Positions 26,935 to 34,160 of a stretch of 64,000 nt of DNA are shown piece after piece. The notes under the pieces were generated by a model. The model was not told the DNA's origin and did no database searches. It saw only the letters and a program-made list of their open reading frames with translations. The translations under genes and the position numbers were made by a program. The first letter of the stretch is position 1. The number at the start of each line of letters is the position of its first letter. The DNA is from Symsagittifera roscoffensis (lineage: Eukaryota > Xenacoelomorpha > Acoela > Convolutidae), in contig NC_087066.1 of the NCBI RefSeq assembly GCF_963678635.1, forward strand, positions 8,213,954 to 8,277,953, written 5' to 3'.

Positions 26935-29900
26935 TACGGGGAATCCACAAACAAAATGCGGATTCCACTTACAATTTGCGGATTCTATTTACAATTGCGG
27001 ATTTCGCAACAGCTCAATATAACGATACAAATGTTTTATCATTTGTTTGTGGATTCCACAAACTGTTCTGGAATCCGCAAATACAGTTGCGGATTCCGCA
27101 ATTTCGCCTATTTTTCGAGCGATTTGCGGATTCCACTTACAATTTGCGGATTCTATTTACAATTGCGAATTCCGCAACAGCTCAAATTAACGATACAAAT
27201 GTTTTATCATTTGTTTGTGGATTTCACAAACTGTTCTGGAATCCGCAAATACAGTTGCGGATTCCGCAACTTCGCCTATTTTTCGAGCGATTTTGAGCGG
27301 TACAATGATTTAGGTATTTGTATGTGGAATCCAAAACAGCTTAGAAGATCAAAGAAAAGTAGCAATGTTGCGGATTCTGCGACAAAACTTATTTTGACCT
27401 GTTGCGGATTAAGCTTACAATGCAGAGAATGCACAGTTTGGCCTCGTAAAGACACGCTAATATTGAACTTTAAAACAGCTTCCTGTTATTCTGTTACATT
27501 TAAGACCTTTTTTTGGAAAGTTAAAGAGACATTTTTTGTAGCGGTATGCAAAGAACTCAAAACTCAAACCCAAAACTTTCAAATAAGATCAATTTAAATC
27601 GATTTAAAATGGATTTAAGTGAGTTTCGGGTGGATTTTAGTGAGCCTGAAAATCCATCCAAATCGATTTAAATCGATTTTTTAGACACTTGATTTGATTT
27701 AAATTTTTCAAAAAGATCAAATTAAATCATCATTTTAAAATCCATTTAAGTTCGTAAAATCTACATTATTAATCAATTTGGATCGATTTAAAATCGATTT
27801 AAAATCGATTTAAAACCGATTTAAATCAATCCGAACCATTTTTGTCAGTGCGGTCAGTCATTCTATTTTTTCTCAATTGGACTATTTACTTATCAATTGG
27901 ACTATTTAACTTCAGATCAAAATACTTCTTGTACGAGGTGTTTGGTATTTTTGTAGATTTTTGAAAATTTTAGACTGATATGAAGAAAATTCGTCAATAC
28001 AAAAAAAAAATTAATCAGTGTTCATCGCAACTAGCTCCATATATTCCAAAATCAATCTAGTAACCAAAGTTGCTGTGCATCGCTAAATCAAGGCATTTTG
28101 AATTAGTTTTCCATTTATCATGCTAAATTGCTTAGCGATGATTTATCGCCTTTCAAAAAGCTAGCGCACGCATAAAGGAAACAAGACTGCTCGTATCAGG
28201 GCGAAGCCCTGAATGTCCCGACTGCCTTTGAAGGCTATGGAGCAGAAATAACAAAAAAAAGTTAAAAATAAAAAATTTAAAAATTAAAAAAAAAATTGTG
28301 TTAACCAATTTGGAACAATTTAGCGTGAAATAGCGTGAGATATATCGCACGTTAATTGCCCCCCCCCCAAATGGGCCAAAAAGGCAACTTTTAAACCCCA
28401 ATAAATTCCGAAAGATGATCACAGATGAAATATCTTTTCAAACTTAAGCTCGGGACAACAGTACCTTTTGAATGATATTTAAAATTCCATCAAAAAAATT
28501 GCTAGTTAAAAAGTCGAAAAAAACCACTCGAGCAGAATTATTCTGTCACTTTCGTTACGAACAAAAATTTGATTGTTTTTTTTCGTTATAACTTTAGCTC
28601 TGGCAATGGATTAGACTAAAAAAAGTTTTCAGCAAGCAAATTGCCACATGCTTTTATGAATACATTTTCGTTAAAATACAAATGCCAAATAATTGCTCAT
28701 TTATTTTGTATCATTAGGTTGTCGCGGTGTAGTCAGATTAGTATTTTTTTAAGTTTTTTCCTGAAAAAACATTTGAAATTTTTTTAAGGCAAAAAACAAT
28801 TTTGCGAATATCAAATGGTTACCAGTGAATGCAGAGGTTGGTTAACAAATATTTTTTGGTCCTTAAAACACTACACTGTATGTTTTGTTTTTTATTATAT
28901 TTTAAAATCCAGTTAGAAGATTTAGCTGCAAGTTTTCCAGATGCAAAAATAAAAACAAGGATAGCGGGTTTCTGTCCAAGTAGCACAGAATGTTCCGACC
29001 ATATTTTTAAAAACTACAAAGTTCTTCAAATTTTTTTGTTCTTCAATTTATGTTCGTTTTCGTACGTAGTGTAATTATTAAATTTAGACACGCATAAAAC
29101 CCAATAAATTAGTCATAATCGACACCAGTTGTCTCCAAACGAAAAATAACAAACATGAAAAAAAAATTTAACTAAAAATCAAGTTTTTTCTATTTTTTCT
29201 GAAAATAGTTCTGGCTCGGTAAGTGCCAAATACAGTTTTCTTATCTTTGCTTTATTTGGTCGAAATCAGACGAAAAACCAAATAAATTCAAAAAAAATTT
29301 TCTTGCCAATGGGATTTTTTCGAAGTTCTTTGATTACGTTCGAATCAGTACTGAAAAATTTCATCTACGATATATCACTCATCCCATTCCTTTGATTTTT
29401 TGTGGTACCAGATTTTGAATGGAAAAAAATAAAAAATAAAACACACCCGAATACAAAGCTTCTCCTGATTTTCAATGGTCGGAGCAAAAAACTTAATCTG
29501 CAGGTAAAAATTCAGATCTGTGAAGCTTAGAAAAGAATTGCAATCATAAATTTACAATTTGAAAACAGCTTACAAGTTTTATTTTATACTAAAACGATTA
29601 AAAGATTGCTGGCTGCATTTGCAAGCCTAAATTAGCTGTTCTGCCAAGCTTGGGTCGTCTAAAAACATAAGAGTTATAAATGGTTTCTCTTGAAGTTTTT
29701 ATAGAATAGTTTAGAAAAAACGACACATTTTTAGCTAGAACAATTTTGATAACAGTGACAAATGATAACAATGGATGCTTTTAGGTGTTGAGGATGAATA
29801 GTGTTGAGGATGAAAACAAGGATGATATAGGACACTTTTGGGACAACAGTTTGAATACTTAGCTATAAATAGTCCGAATGTTAAAATAACAAGCGTCCAG

Positions 29901-32900
29901 ACTTCAATAAAAATCAAATTAAAGAAACGGTTAACGTGCCATTACAAAAAAGGAAGTCAAAATTTCATTAATTTTGAATTTCAGAGGCTACAAGAAGAGA
30001 CGATATCTCTAGCAATAGGAAATTGAATTAATTTGTTCCGTTGAAGATAAAAATAGTAGAAAAAAGTATTAATTCACCAAAAAAAAATGTAAGTTACCAC
30101 TGGGCCGTCGATTGTATTAATTCTATCAACAGATTGGATATGTTCACAATTCTTAATTGCCACAAATTTTTTGAAAAAAAATCAGCTAATTGTCAAAAAC
30201 TTGATTGATTTTCACAAAAAAGTTCTTAATAATAAATGCTTGAACTATAAAAGTTCAAATTTGTACGATAATGTTTTTCAAAACAATATTCAAATGCTAT
30301 TCAGATAGACGCTACTAATCAAATTGGCATAGTTTAAGCTCAAATATTTGATTCAGCGTTCAAAAATGTAGCATTGATAACTTTTATCAATTTTTTTTCA
30401 CAGAATCAAAAAAAATCACAGCTCTGGATCATCGACAAAACAAAAAGTTTTGAATGGGTGATTTTGGGTAATAAAACAAGATAACCAGTCAAAAATTAGA
30501 ACAAAGTCAGTAAAATGAAGAAAAAGGAAAATGATTTTGATTTTTTCTCAACGCTTTTCAAAATTCCAGTGCTTAAAAATACTGGAAAGCCATGTTGGCC
30601 GGTTTTTATAGAGGTAATATAATTTGAGAAAATTATTTGAAAGACTTCATTTAAAAGAGTTCATTTGTTCAACACCATTTGTTTTTTCCATGTACTTTGC
30701 TTTCAAATTAGTGAAGATTGTAAAACCAACTCAAAACCAAATCAAAAATCACACCCCAAAAATTGACCGTGAACTACTCTTGAACCAATTTCCTACTTTC
30801 CCTGACAAAAAGGCAACTCATTGACACTTGGAGGAGTTTTTTGGTTTCATCAACAAGTTTTAAAAACTTCTAACAAGATAACAAAAGTTACTCAAAAGAA
30901 ACTGCTGGTGGGGAAAAAGAAAAAGAGTCGGTTCTAGGCTTATGCTGATACTTCTATATTTCTACACTGACTTCCTTAATAGAAGACTTAAAGGCTCAGT
31001 TGTGAGAAGTTGGAATGAACAGTAGAAGAAGAACGAATCGAGCCATTGTTTGAACCCCATTTTTGTGTGATCAAAATTATCTCTTTTTTGCAAAGGTTTT
31101 GAATTGTTCAAATTATCTTCCGCCGTTTGAAGAAAACTGATTGTTTATGCTTACTCGAACTGGAGTTCCGTGGATAAAAATTGATAAAATTTAAGTTTTA
31201 TAGTCAGGGTCTATAAAAGTGAAACACAATCGATTAAAATCAGTTTAAAACGGATTATAGTGCCAATATTTAAAAAAAAACATGAAATCCATTGAAAATC
31301 AATTTTAATCATTTATTTTTCATTTTTGTAGATGAAAGCATTAAACTTCATTATAAAAGATTTTTAACCACATGGAGTGTTTTTATGTCCCCAACCAAAG
31401 TTGGTTATTTGCTGTTCAATTTCAAACCTTGTCTGTGCATTTTCGATTCATGTTACCGTTACTGTTACTTGCAATCCCCCCCCCACATGAACCAACAAAA
31501 CCCGCCGCCAGATCCCAGATCAAACCCGGGTGTGTTCTGGCGGGGGGTGGTTCAGAAAAGGTGGTTAGGCAAAGGTGTAAACGTTGGGTTGAGAGGTTGT
31601 AAGGGGGCAAAGACGCAAACGTTAGACGTTAGGGGGTAAAAGTTACCAGAATCGTTTTGCAATTTGAGAAAAATTAGGTTCAGAAACGTAATAGGCCTTA
31701 CACTCGCTTCGCCAAATTTCCGCGTTGTTCTTTTGATAAATGCAGAAAATCTTGCCATTTTTTGCACGACACCAAAGAAAACTAAATTGCAAAAAAACAT
31801 CCAGAATATCTACTTTTCATATAATCAATTATAATTGATCAAATGAATTATACAACACTATGTTTTTGCGGAGAATAATGGATTTAAATCCATTTTTATT
31901 CCACTTTTGCTGTCTGAGCGTAAAATGGGAATCGATTATGTTGAAAAAATTCTAGACCACAAAAATCACTTATAATCGATTTGTTTTTACTTTGTTTAAA
32001 TGCTAGTGGCGTGGTTATTTTATTTAGTCCGTTTTTGGCGATCGAAATAATAGTTTTTAACCACAAATTTTTGTGCCCCATTGAAGATGTCGACTCCCTT
32101 AAATCGATTTAGAAAAATATTTACCCCTGATCTTTTTTTGAAAACATTTGAGATTTGTAAATTGCCAATTTGGCCATGCTCCGGACTATTTTGTGCGCAC
32201 TTTGAAGATTTTATTCATTATACAGAAAGCGTTACGCAAAATATTTATGCGTGGCGACTTATTCCGCACAGCAAAAACAAATTCAGACTTGCAAGTCAGT
32301 CGTATTAATTTCGTAAGATTCAAATTGTCAAACTTGATCTTTGATATTGTCACATTTGATCTTTGGTTTAGTTTTTCAAAACTTTCTTTCCCAAAATAAA
32401 CTATTCGAGACGGATTAAGATACAGTCGGAATTTCCAGGGATTTGTCCTGATTCTCGAGCAGTCTTGTAATTTTGTATGATGTCTTATGTCTTATTATGT
32501 TTGACTGCGTGATGTTACAATGCAATGTAGGAAGAAGAAATATTTTCATAATTAATAGTTTACTTACCAATTTCCTTGAATTATGACGGCGTTAAGTAGT
32601 TTATAAAACTGAAAGTGAAAGGTAGAGGAAATGGAAAAAAGCATATTAATTTTAGCTCTGATGAATGTTAGAGTGGCACTGTGCAGAGTAATGCATTAGT
32701 GGAACTTCACTGAAACTGTACTGATTTGCGAGACAAAACAAAGCCCGTGAGAGCAAAAACTTCAGAAAGATTTGATTTTTCTTACAAATGGAAGCATACT
32801 AATGACACTTTTCAAGTCTCAAAAAGTTTTATTGAGAAAATTTACGCCATTTCCACAAAATTCATTATGACTAGCTGGAAAAAAAATTAAGCTAAGGTAT

Positions 32901-34160
32901 ATAGGATTGGGATGAACTGAGCAATCTCCCTCCAAGCAAAAACTAAGACGCTACAAAAAAACATCAAAAAACGCAAGTAGATGGTTGATGTGTTCCGAAT
33001 GAGTTGACCGACTGAAGTTCATTTTATGAGTATCGAAAAAAATTTTGAAAAAGAAAAAAATCGAATTTAAAAAAAAATTGCAAATTTTCGTTTGGGCGAC
33101 CATTGCCCCTCATTGAGGAAAACGGGTTATCAAAGTTCGTGCTCTATGCTCTAGCCTGGTATCTGAATCACAAAAATTGTTCTCCTCAGCAGTTAAATAT
33201 GGTACCCAATAGCTTTTTTCCATTTGGATCAAAAAAGTCGCTTTTTGGGCCTCAGTTTTATTGATTTTTTTTTTCACGCTGAATATAATTTTTGAGCTTT
33301 TTTATTGTTCCGACTTTCGATACGAAAGTAACGGAATATTTGTGCTTGGGGTGGGTTTTTTTTTCTTCAGACAAATTTCGACTTTTTACCTAGCCATTTT
33401 TGACGGAATTTTTTTATATCATTCAAAAGGTATTGTTGTCCTGAGCTTAAATTTGAAAAAATATTTCACCTGTGATAATTTTTCGTAAAGTTATGGGGGT
33501 TTAAAGATTGCCATTTTGGCCAGTTTGGGTCAATTAACGCGCGATAAATTTCGCGCTATTAACGCGTAAGCGGAGATTTAATCCGTCTTAGAAATCGTTC
33601 CAAAATGGTTAAAAGAAGCTTATTTGCTATAATTGATCTGTTACAAGGAGCAAAATCTATCCTTTTGTACTTAATATGGCGTGTGGGGGGATGATTTTCA
33701 TAAAAAATTTAAAATTTCAGGAAAAAAGTTTTCATTTTTTTTTAATACCTTTAATTTTTTTTATAGGTTATTACTGCTCCATAAACCTTGAAAGGCAGTC
33801 GGAACATTCAGGGCTTCGCCCTGATACGAGCAATCTTGTTGTAATTTTTGGCGTTCAATATTTGTTGGAGAATCTCGTTCATTATTCCATATCATTCAAA
33901 CTTTTTTCAAGTGGTTATAAACATGTCTCAAGTACCTATTGAGCTATCTCCCCCTCCCCACCCCCTCACTTGAGAATGGGGGGTGGGGGTTTGCTCAATT
34001 GATCTTACGATTGAATTGTCTAACATTTCTAACCCACCTGTTGGAAGTGCGAATAATTAAAAGTAGGCGCAGGAGAATAGGAAGCTGATAACATGTTGGC
34101 GTCGTCGCGATTGTCGTCATAGTGGGCGAAGGAAGAGTCGGCGGCGGCCGCAGTCAGCAT
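12317..34160 (-). CDS. Atypical class A (rhodopsin-like) GPCR, five-exon gene model, 836 aa
   Basis: A seven-helix plasma-membrane receptor; ligand unknown. Coding exons are 34160-34038, 23468-23192, 22720-21899, 13935-13663 and 13332-12317. Every junction is GT-AG and keeps frame: phase 0, then phase 1 three times. Approximate helices are TM1 47-73 (Gly-Asn at 65-66), TM2 86-111, TM3 122-152, TM4 224-246 (W235), TM5 270-300 (P284), TM6 322-350 (F332, W336, P338), TM7 362-384 (P377) and helix 8 385-395. C122 and C258 are the expected disulfide pair. Three activation switches are changed: H95 at 2.50, H146-V147-V148 in place of DRY, and Y376/F380 in NPxxY. Intracellular loop 2 has about 68 residues and the tail about 440, ending ETYL. 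I do not recognise the subfamily. The fold is seen directly; the join across long introns is inferred from phase and splice sites and needs RNA evidence. Confidence 0.85.
13333..13662 (-). other. GPCR intron 4
   Basis: This 330 bp intron has a GTAAGT donor at 13662-13657 and a TTCAAG acceptor ending at 13333. It is AT-rich with no repeat family recognised. Open frames crossing it on either strand look like chance. Confidence 0.7.
13663..13935 (-). CDS. GPCR exon 4: proximal cytoplasmic tail (residues 408-498)
   Basis: This 273 bp exon is bounded by a TTTTATTGCAG acceptor and a strong GTAAGT donor, phase 1 at both ends. Joined to exon 3 it makes Trp408 across the junction, then an RRRGQ basic patch, a Ser/Thr/Asn-rich stretch, a run of four Gln, and an Arg/Gly patch (HRGRGERGG). 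Because its length is a multiple of three and its phases match, it could be skipped without breaking the frame. No known domain is seen; it looks disordered and intracellular. Confidence 0.7.
14930..16850 (+). repeat. Local tandem duplication A-B-A'-B' with an insertion in the second copy
   Basis: Block A (14935-15285) begins GAAAGAATGCGTTTCTTAAT and recurs at 15682-16037. Block B (15290-15650; GATCTTCTCAAGTTAGAC, later CTCCCTACTGTATGC) recurs at 16450-16805. In copy 1 the blocks abut. In copy 2 about 410 bp (16038-16450) lies between GCGATT and TCTGAAGAGATC. Confidence 0.75.
16852..17195 (-). mobile_element. hAT-like MITE
   Basis: Read on the plus strand it runs from CCCCTTGCCGACCCAAAGG through AAGGCGCCTTGGGCGCC and GAGGGGGAGCTCGCGCC to CCTAGATCCGCCC. 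The order and orientation match the copy at 60470-60852. The outer inverted repeat at the 16852 side is missing. Confidence 0.65.
17742..18296 (+). CDS. Unrecognised 184-codon ORF inside GPCR intron 3
   Basis: It runs from ATG to TGA, beginning MAEENFLAWQFFQ. The middle has VGARARNKGNNGIAHS and a Cys-rich KCGQ stretch, and the end is DCCLKVEL. I recognise no domain, signal peptide or membrane segment. It is longer than chance frames usually reach at this base composition, and antisense to the receptor. It could be a nested gene, an old transposon fragment or chance. No promoter or poly-A signal is evident. Confidence 0.2.
   Translation: MAEENFLAWQFFQFKAFMITIRIRLLYLQEKVSAFSTCRFLDSVFTFKSVIFAVMVGARARNKGNNGIAHSVIIGLVRLGKQFCSVKKGHQIQPAVCKCGQIVKNAFKPHNSVIGQVTNYMNKILFTHQLITSQFINNRYGIMEKTGRQSGYMIMRIPLRNFPSIFSPFSAEAEGIDCCLKVEL
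20068..20640 (-). mobile_element. Family B Helentron-like element, 5' end missing
   Basis: On the plus strand it begins with TGTGCAAGTAGCATA (the 3' hairpin), then GAATGTTCCGACCAA, then internal words shared with other copies (GACACTGAGACAATTTTTTG; CACGATTGCAAGTGCTTTAA). The distal end with the CAATGGTCGGAGC word is not present. Confidence 0.55.
21332..21480 (+). mobile_element. ACGAGGCCAAACTGT MITE, left part
   Basis: It starts ATACGAGGCCAAACTGT, followed by GTAAGCGGATTCCGCGATA, AATCGTTCCGACAAAATTT and ATCTCTGGAATCCAGG. The right inverted repeat is not found before the receptor exon. Confidence 0.55.
21899..22720 (-). CDS. GPCR exon 3: rest of TM3 through TM7 and helix 8 (residues 134-407)
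   Basis: This 822 bp exon is phase 1 on both sides. The acceptor is TTTGTAG and the donor ATTT|GTAGGT. A nearby AG|GTTATC donor would put the next exon out of frame onto an early TAG, so the GTAGGT donor was chosen. It holds the end of TM3 (SLHVVFSMG where SLDRY is usual), a long loop 2 rich in Asn, His and Ser (about 155-222), TM4 with W235, loop 2 Cys258, TM5 with P284, TM6 with FTLSWMPY, TM7 with ATYPLLFF and a basic helix 8 (RNFRRGF). Unspliced, the frame runs on to 21705, but that part is intronic in this model. Confidence 0.88.
22721..23191 (-). other. GPCR intron 2 with a small MITE-like insertion
   Basis: This 471 bp phase 1 intron has a GTAGAT donor and TTTGTAG acceptor. Between about 22990 and 23150 is a short element with facing TCTTTAACTATATCCC and GGGATATAGTTAAAGG arms. 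Its middle (CCCCTATAAAGAAA) is shared with the copy at 25663-25787. Confidence 0.6.
23192..23468 (-). CDS. GPCR exon 2: TM1, TM2 and start of TM3 (residues 42-133)
   Basis: The acceptor TTTTTCAG lies just above 23468 and the donor is CAAG|GTAGAT at 23191. TM1 contains LLSLLGNSLLLL, with the family-typical Gly-Asn. TM2 contains SLSMAHLAMT, where the conserved Asp 2.50 is His95, and Met-Pro at 103-104. C122 opens TM3 and is the expected disulfide cysteine. The exon is 277 bp, phase 0 to phase 1. It stands out from its AT-rich flanks in GC content and coding character. Confidence 0.85.
23575..23850 (+). mobile_element. hAT-like MITE fragment just outside GPCR exon 2
   Basis: It has GTCGACCAAATTGATTTTTC, then GGGTGGTGAGGGGTTCG and ATTCCGTGGAGG in family order. 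Outer repeats are lost. It lies within intron 1, about 100 bp from the exon 2 acceptor. Confidence 0.5.
24700..25310 (+). mobile_element. Two hAT-like MITE copies head to tail
   Basis: Copy 1 (about 24700-25070) runs through GAGCTCTCCTAAAGCATT and TATATTGGCGCCGGAGGCGC to CGCCAGGGGGTCGAA. Copy 2 follows directly from the CCCTGTTTTGGCC word (about 25080) and ends in a 14-C run at 25299-25312. The order of landmarks repeats, so this is a tandem pair rather than one long element. Confidence 0.6.
25663..25787. mobile_element. Short MITE of 125 bp
   Basis: The ends are GATCTTGTTAAC and GTTAACAAGATC, a perfect 12-bp inverted repeat. The interior CCCCTATAAAGAAAGAATTG and AGTTAAGCATTACGAATTTT is shared with the element in GPCR intron 2. 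It has no coding capacity. Confidence 0.65.
26345..26790. repeat. Tandem units built around TATTTGGGATT palindromes
   Basis: Three units begin GGAGTCATTGAGTTGAGAGT or close variants (about 26370, 26497, 26659). Five short hairpins of the form GTATTTGGGAT - 8 to 10 bases - ATCCCAAATAC lie at about 26428, 26554, 26588, 26730 and 26755. Confidence 0.7.
26881..26932. repeat. TA microsatellite
   Basis: An unbroken alternation of T and A for about 50 bp. Confidence 0.95.
26957..27292 (+). repeat. 168-bp tandem duplication
   Basis: The unit starting TGCGGATTCCACTTACAATT at 26957 recurs at 27125 nearly unchanged, both ending in CGCCTATTTTTCGAGCGA. The open frame of 213 codons across it is a by-product of the repeat. 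Confidence 0.85.
27590..27840. repeat. Low-complexity ATCGATTTAAA cluster
   Basis: The word AATCGATTTAAA and close variants recur about ten times in 250 bp, densest at 27780-27830. Confidence 0.7.
28180..28565 (-). mobile_element. Family A Helentron-like element, internally deleted
   Basis: The plus strand shows the 3' end first: AACAAGACTGCTCGTATCAG, then the hairpin and GAATGTCCCGACTGCC. It closes at ACTTTCGTTACGAAC, a worn 5' hairpin. It is about 385 bp against 533 for full copies. Confidence 0.7.
28954..29487 (-). mobile_element. Family B Helentron-like element, near complete
   Basis: On the plus strand it starts AACAAGGATAG, has the 3' hairpin word AAGTAGCACAGAATGTTCC, and ends TTTTCAATGGTCGGAGCAA. 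The 534 bp length is close to that of family A. No ORF is conserved. Confidence 0.7.
33307..33840 (+). mobile_element. Family A Helentron-like element, full length, in GPCR intron 1
   Basis: It opens TTGTTCCGACTTTCG with the ACTTTCGATACGAAAGT hairpin and ends CAGTCGGAACATTC, hairpin TCAGGGCTTCGCCCTGA, then ATACGAGCAATCTTGTT. It is 534 bp with no conserved ORF. Confidence 0.8.
33938..34001. repeat. C-rich/G-rich inverted repeat beside GPCR exon 1
   Basis: A C tract (CCCCCTCCCCACCCCC) faces a G tract (GGGGGGTGGGGG) across about 13 bases, and outer arms ATTGAGC and GCTCAAT extend the stem. It starts about 37 bp past the exon 1 donor. Confidence 0.75.
34038..34160 (-). CDS. GPCR exon 1: start codon and extracellular N-terminus (residues 1-41)
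   Basis: The 41 codons begin at the ATG complementary to 34158-34160 and end at a CAG|GTGGGT donor in phase 0, matching the phase 0 acceptor of exon 2. An in-frame TGA lies upstream at 34250-34248 with no other in-frame ATG between, which fixes the start unless an upstream intron intervenes. The peptide opens MLTAAAADSS, has an acidic DDNRDD patch and an N-glycosylation sequon, Asn-Tyr-Ser, at 35-37. No cleaved signal peptide is evident, which is usual for this class. The exon is GC- and CpG-rich against an AT-rich background. Open reading, donor and phase support it; the 10.6 kb distance to exon 2 is the main doubt. Confidence 0.65.

Larger units (their letters stand above)
25893..27455. mobile_element. 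Expanded ACGAGGCCAAACTGT element rich in GGATTCC palindromes
   Basis: The left end CATTACGAGG...TGTGCACTGG is at 25895 and the right end CACAGTTTGGCCTCGTAA at about 27432. Between them the palindromic core GGATTCC/GGAATCC with short flanks (GTGGATTCCGCAA, TGCGGATTCCGCAA, GTGGATTCCACAAAC) occurs many times. It encloses a tandem array (26345-26790), a TA microsatellite and a 168-bp duplication. Whether it is one element or several nested ones cannot be decided by eye. Confidence 0.5.
23469..34037 (-). other. GPCR intron 1 (10569 bp), repeat-filled
   Basis: The donor is GTGGGT at 34037 and the acceptor TTTTTCAG at 23469. It contains hAT-like MITE pieces (23575-23850, 24700-25310), a 125-bp MITE, the GGATTCC-rich complex at 25.9-27.5 kb, an AT microsatellite, Helentron-like copies at 28180-28565, 28954-29487 and 33307-33840, and a C/G-rich hairpin close to the donor. 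The 29.9-33.2 kb part is AT-rich with nothing I recognise. Confidence 0.55.

Noticed and set aside
26956-27597. 213-codon frame, the longest plus-strand ORF besides the receptor
   Set aside because: It arises from a 168-bp tandem repeat whose length is a multiple of three; the peptide is a translated GGATTCC repeat.
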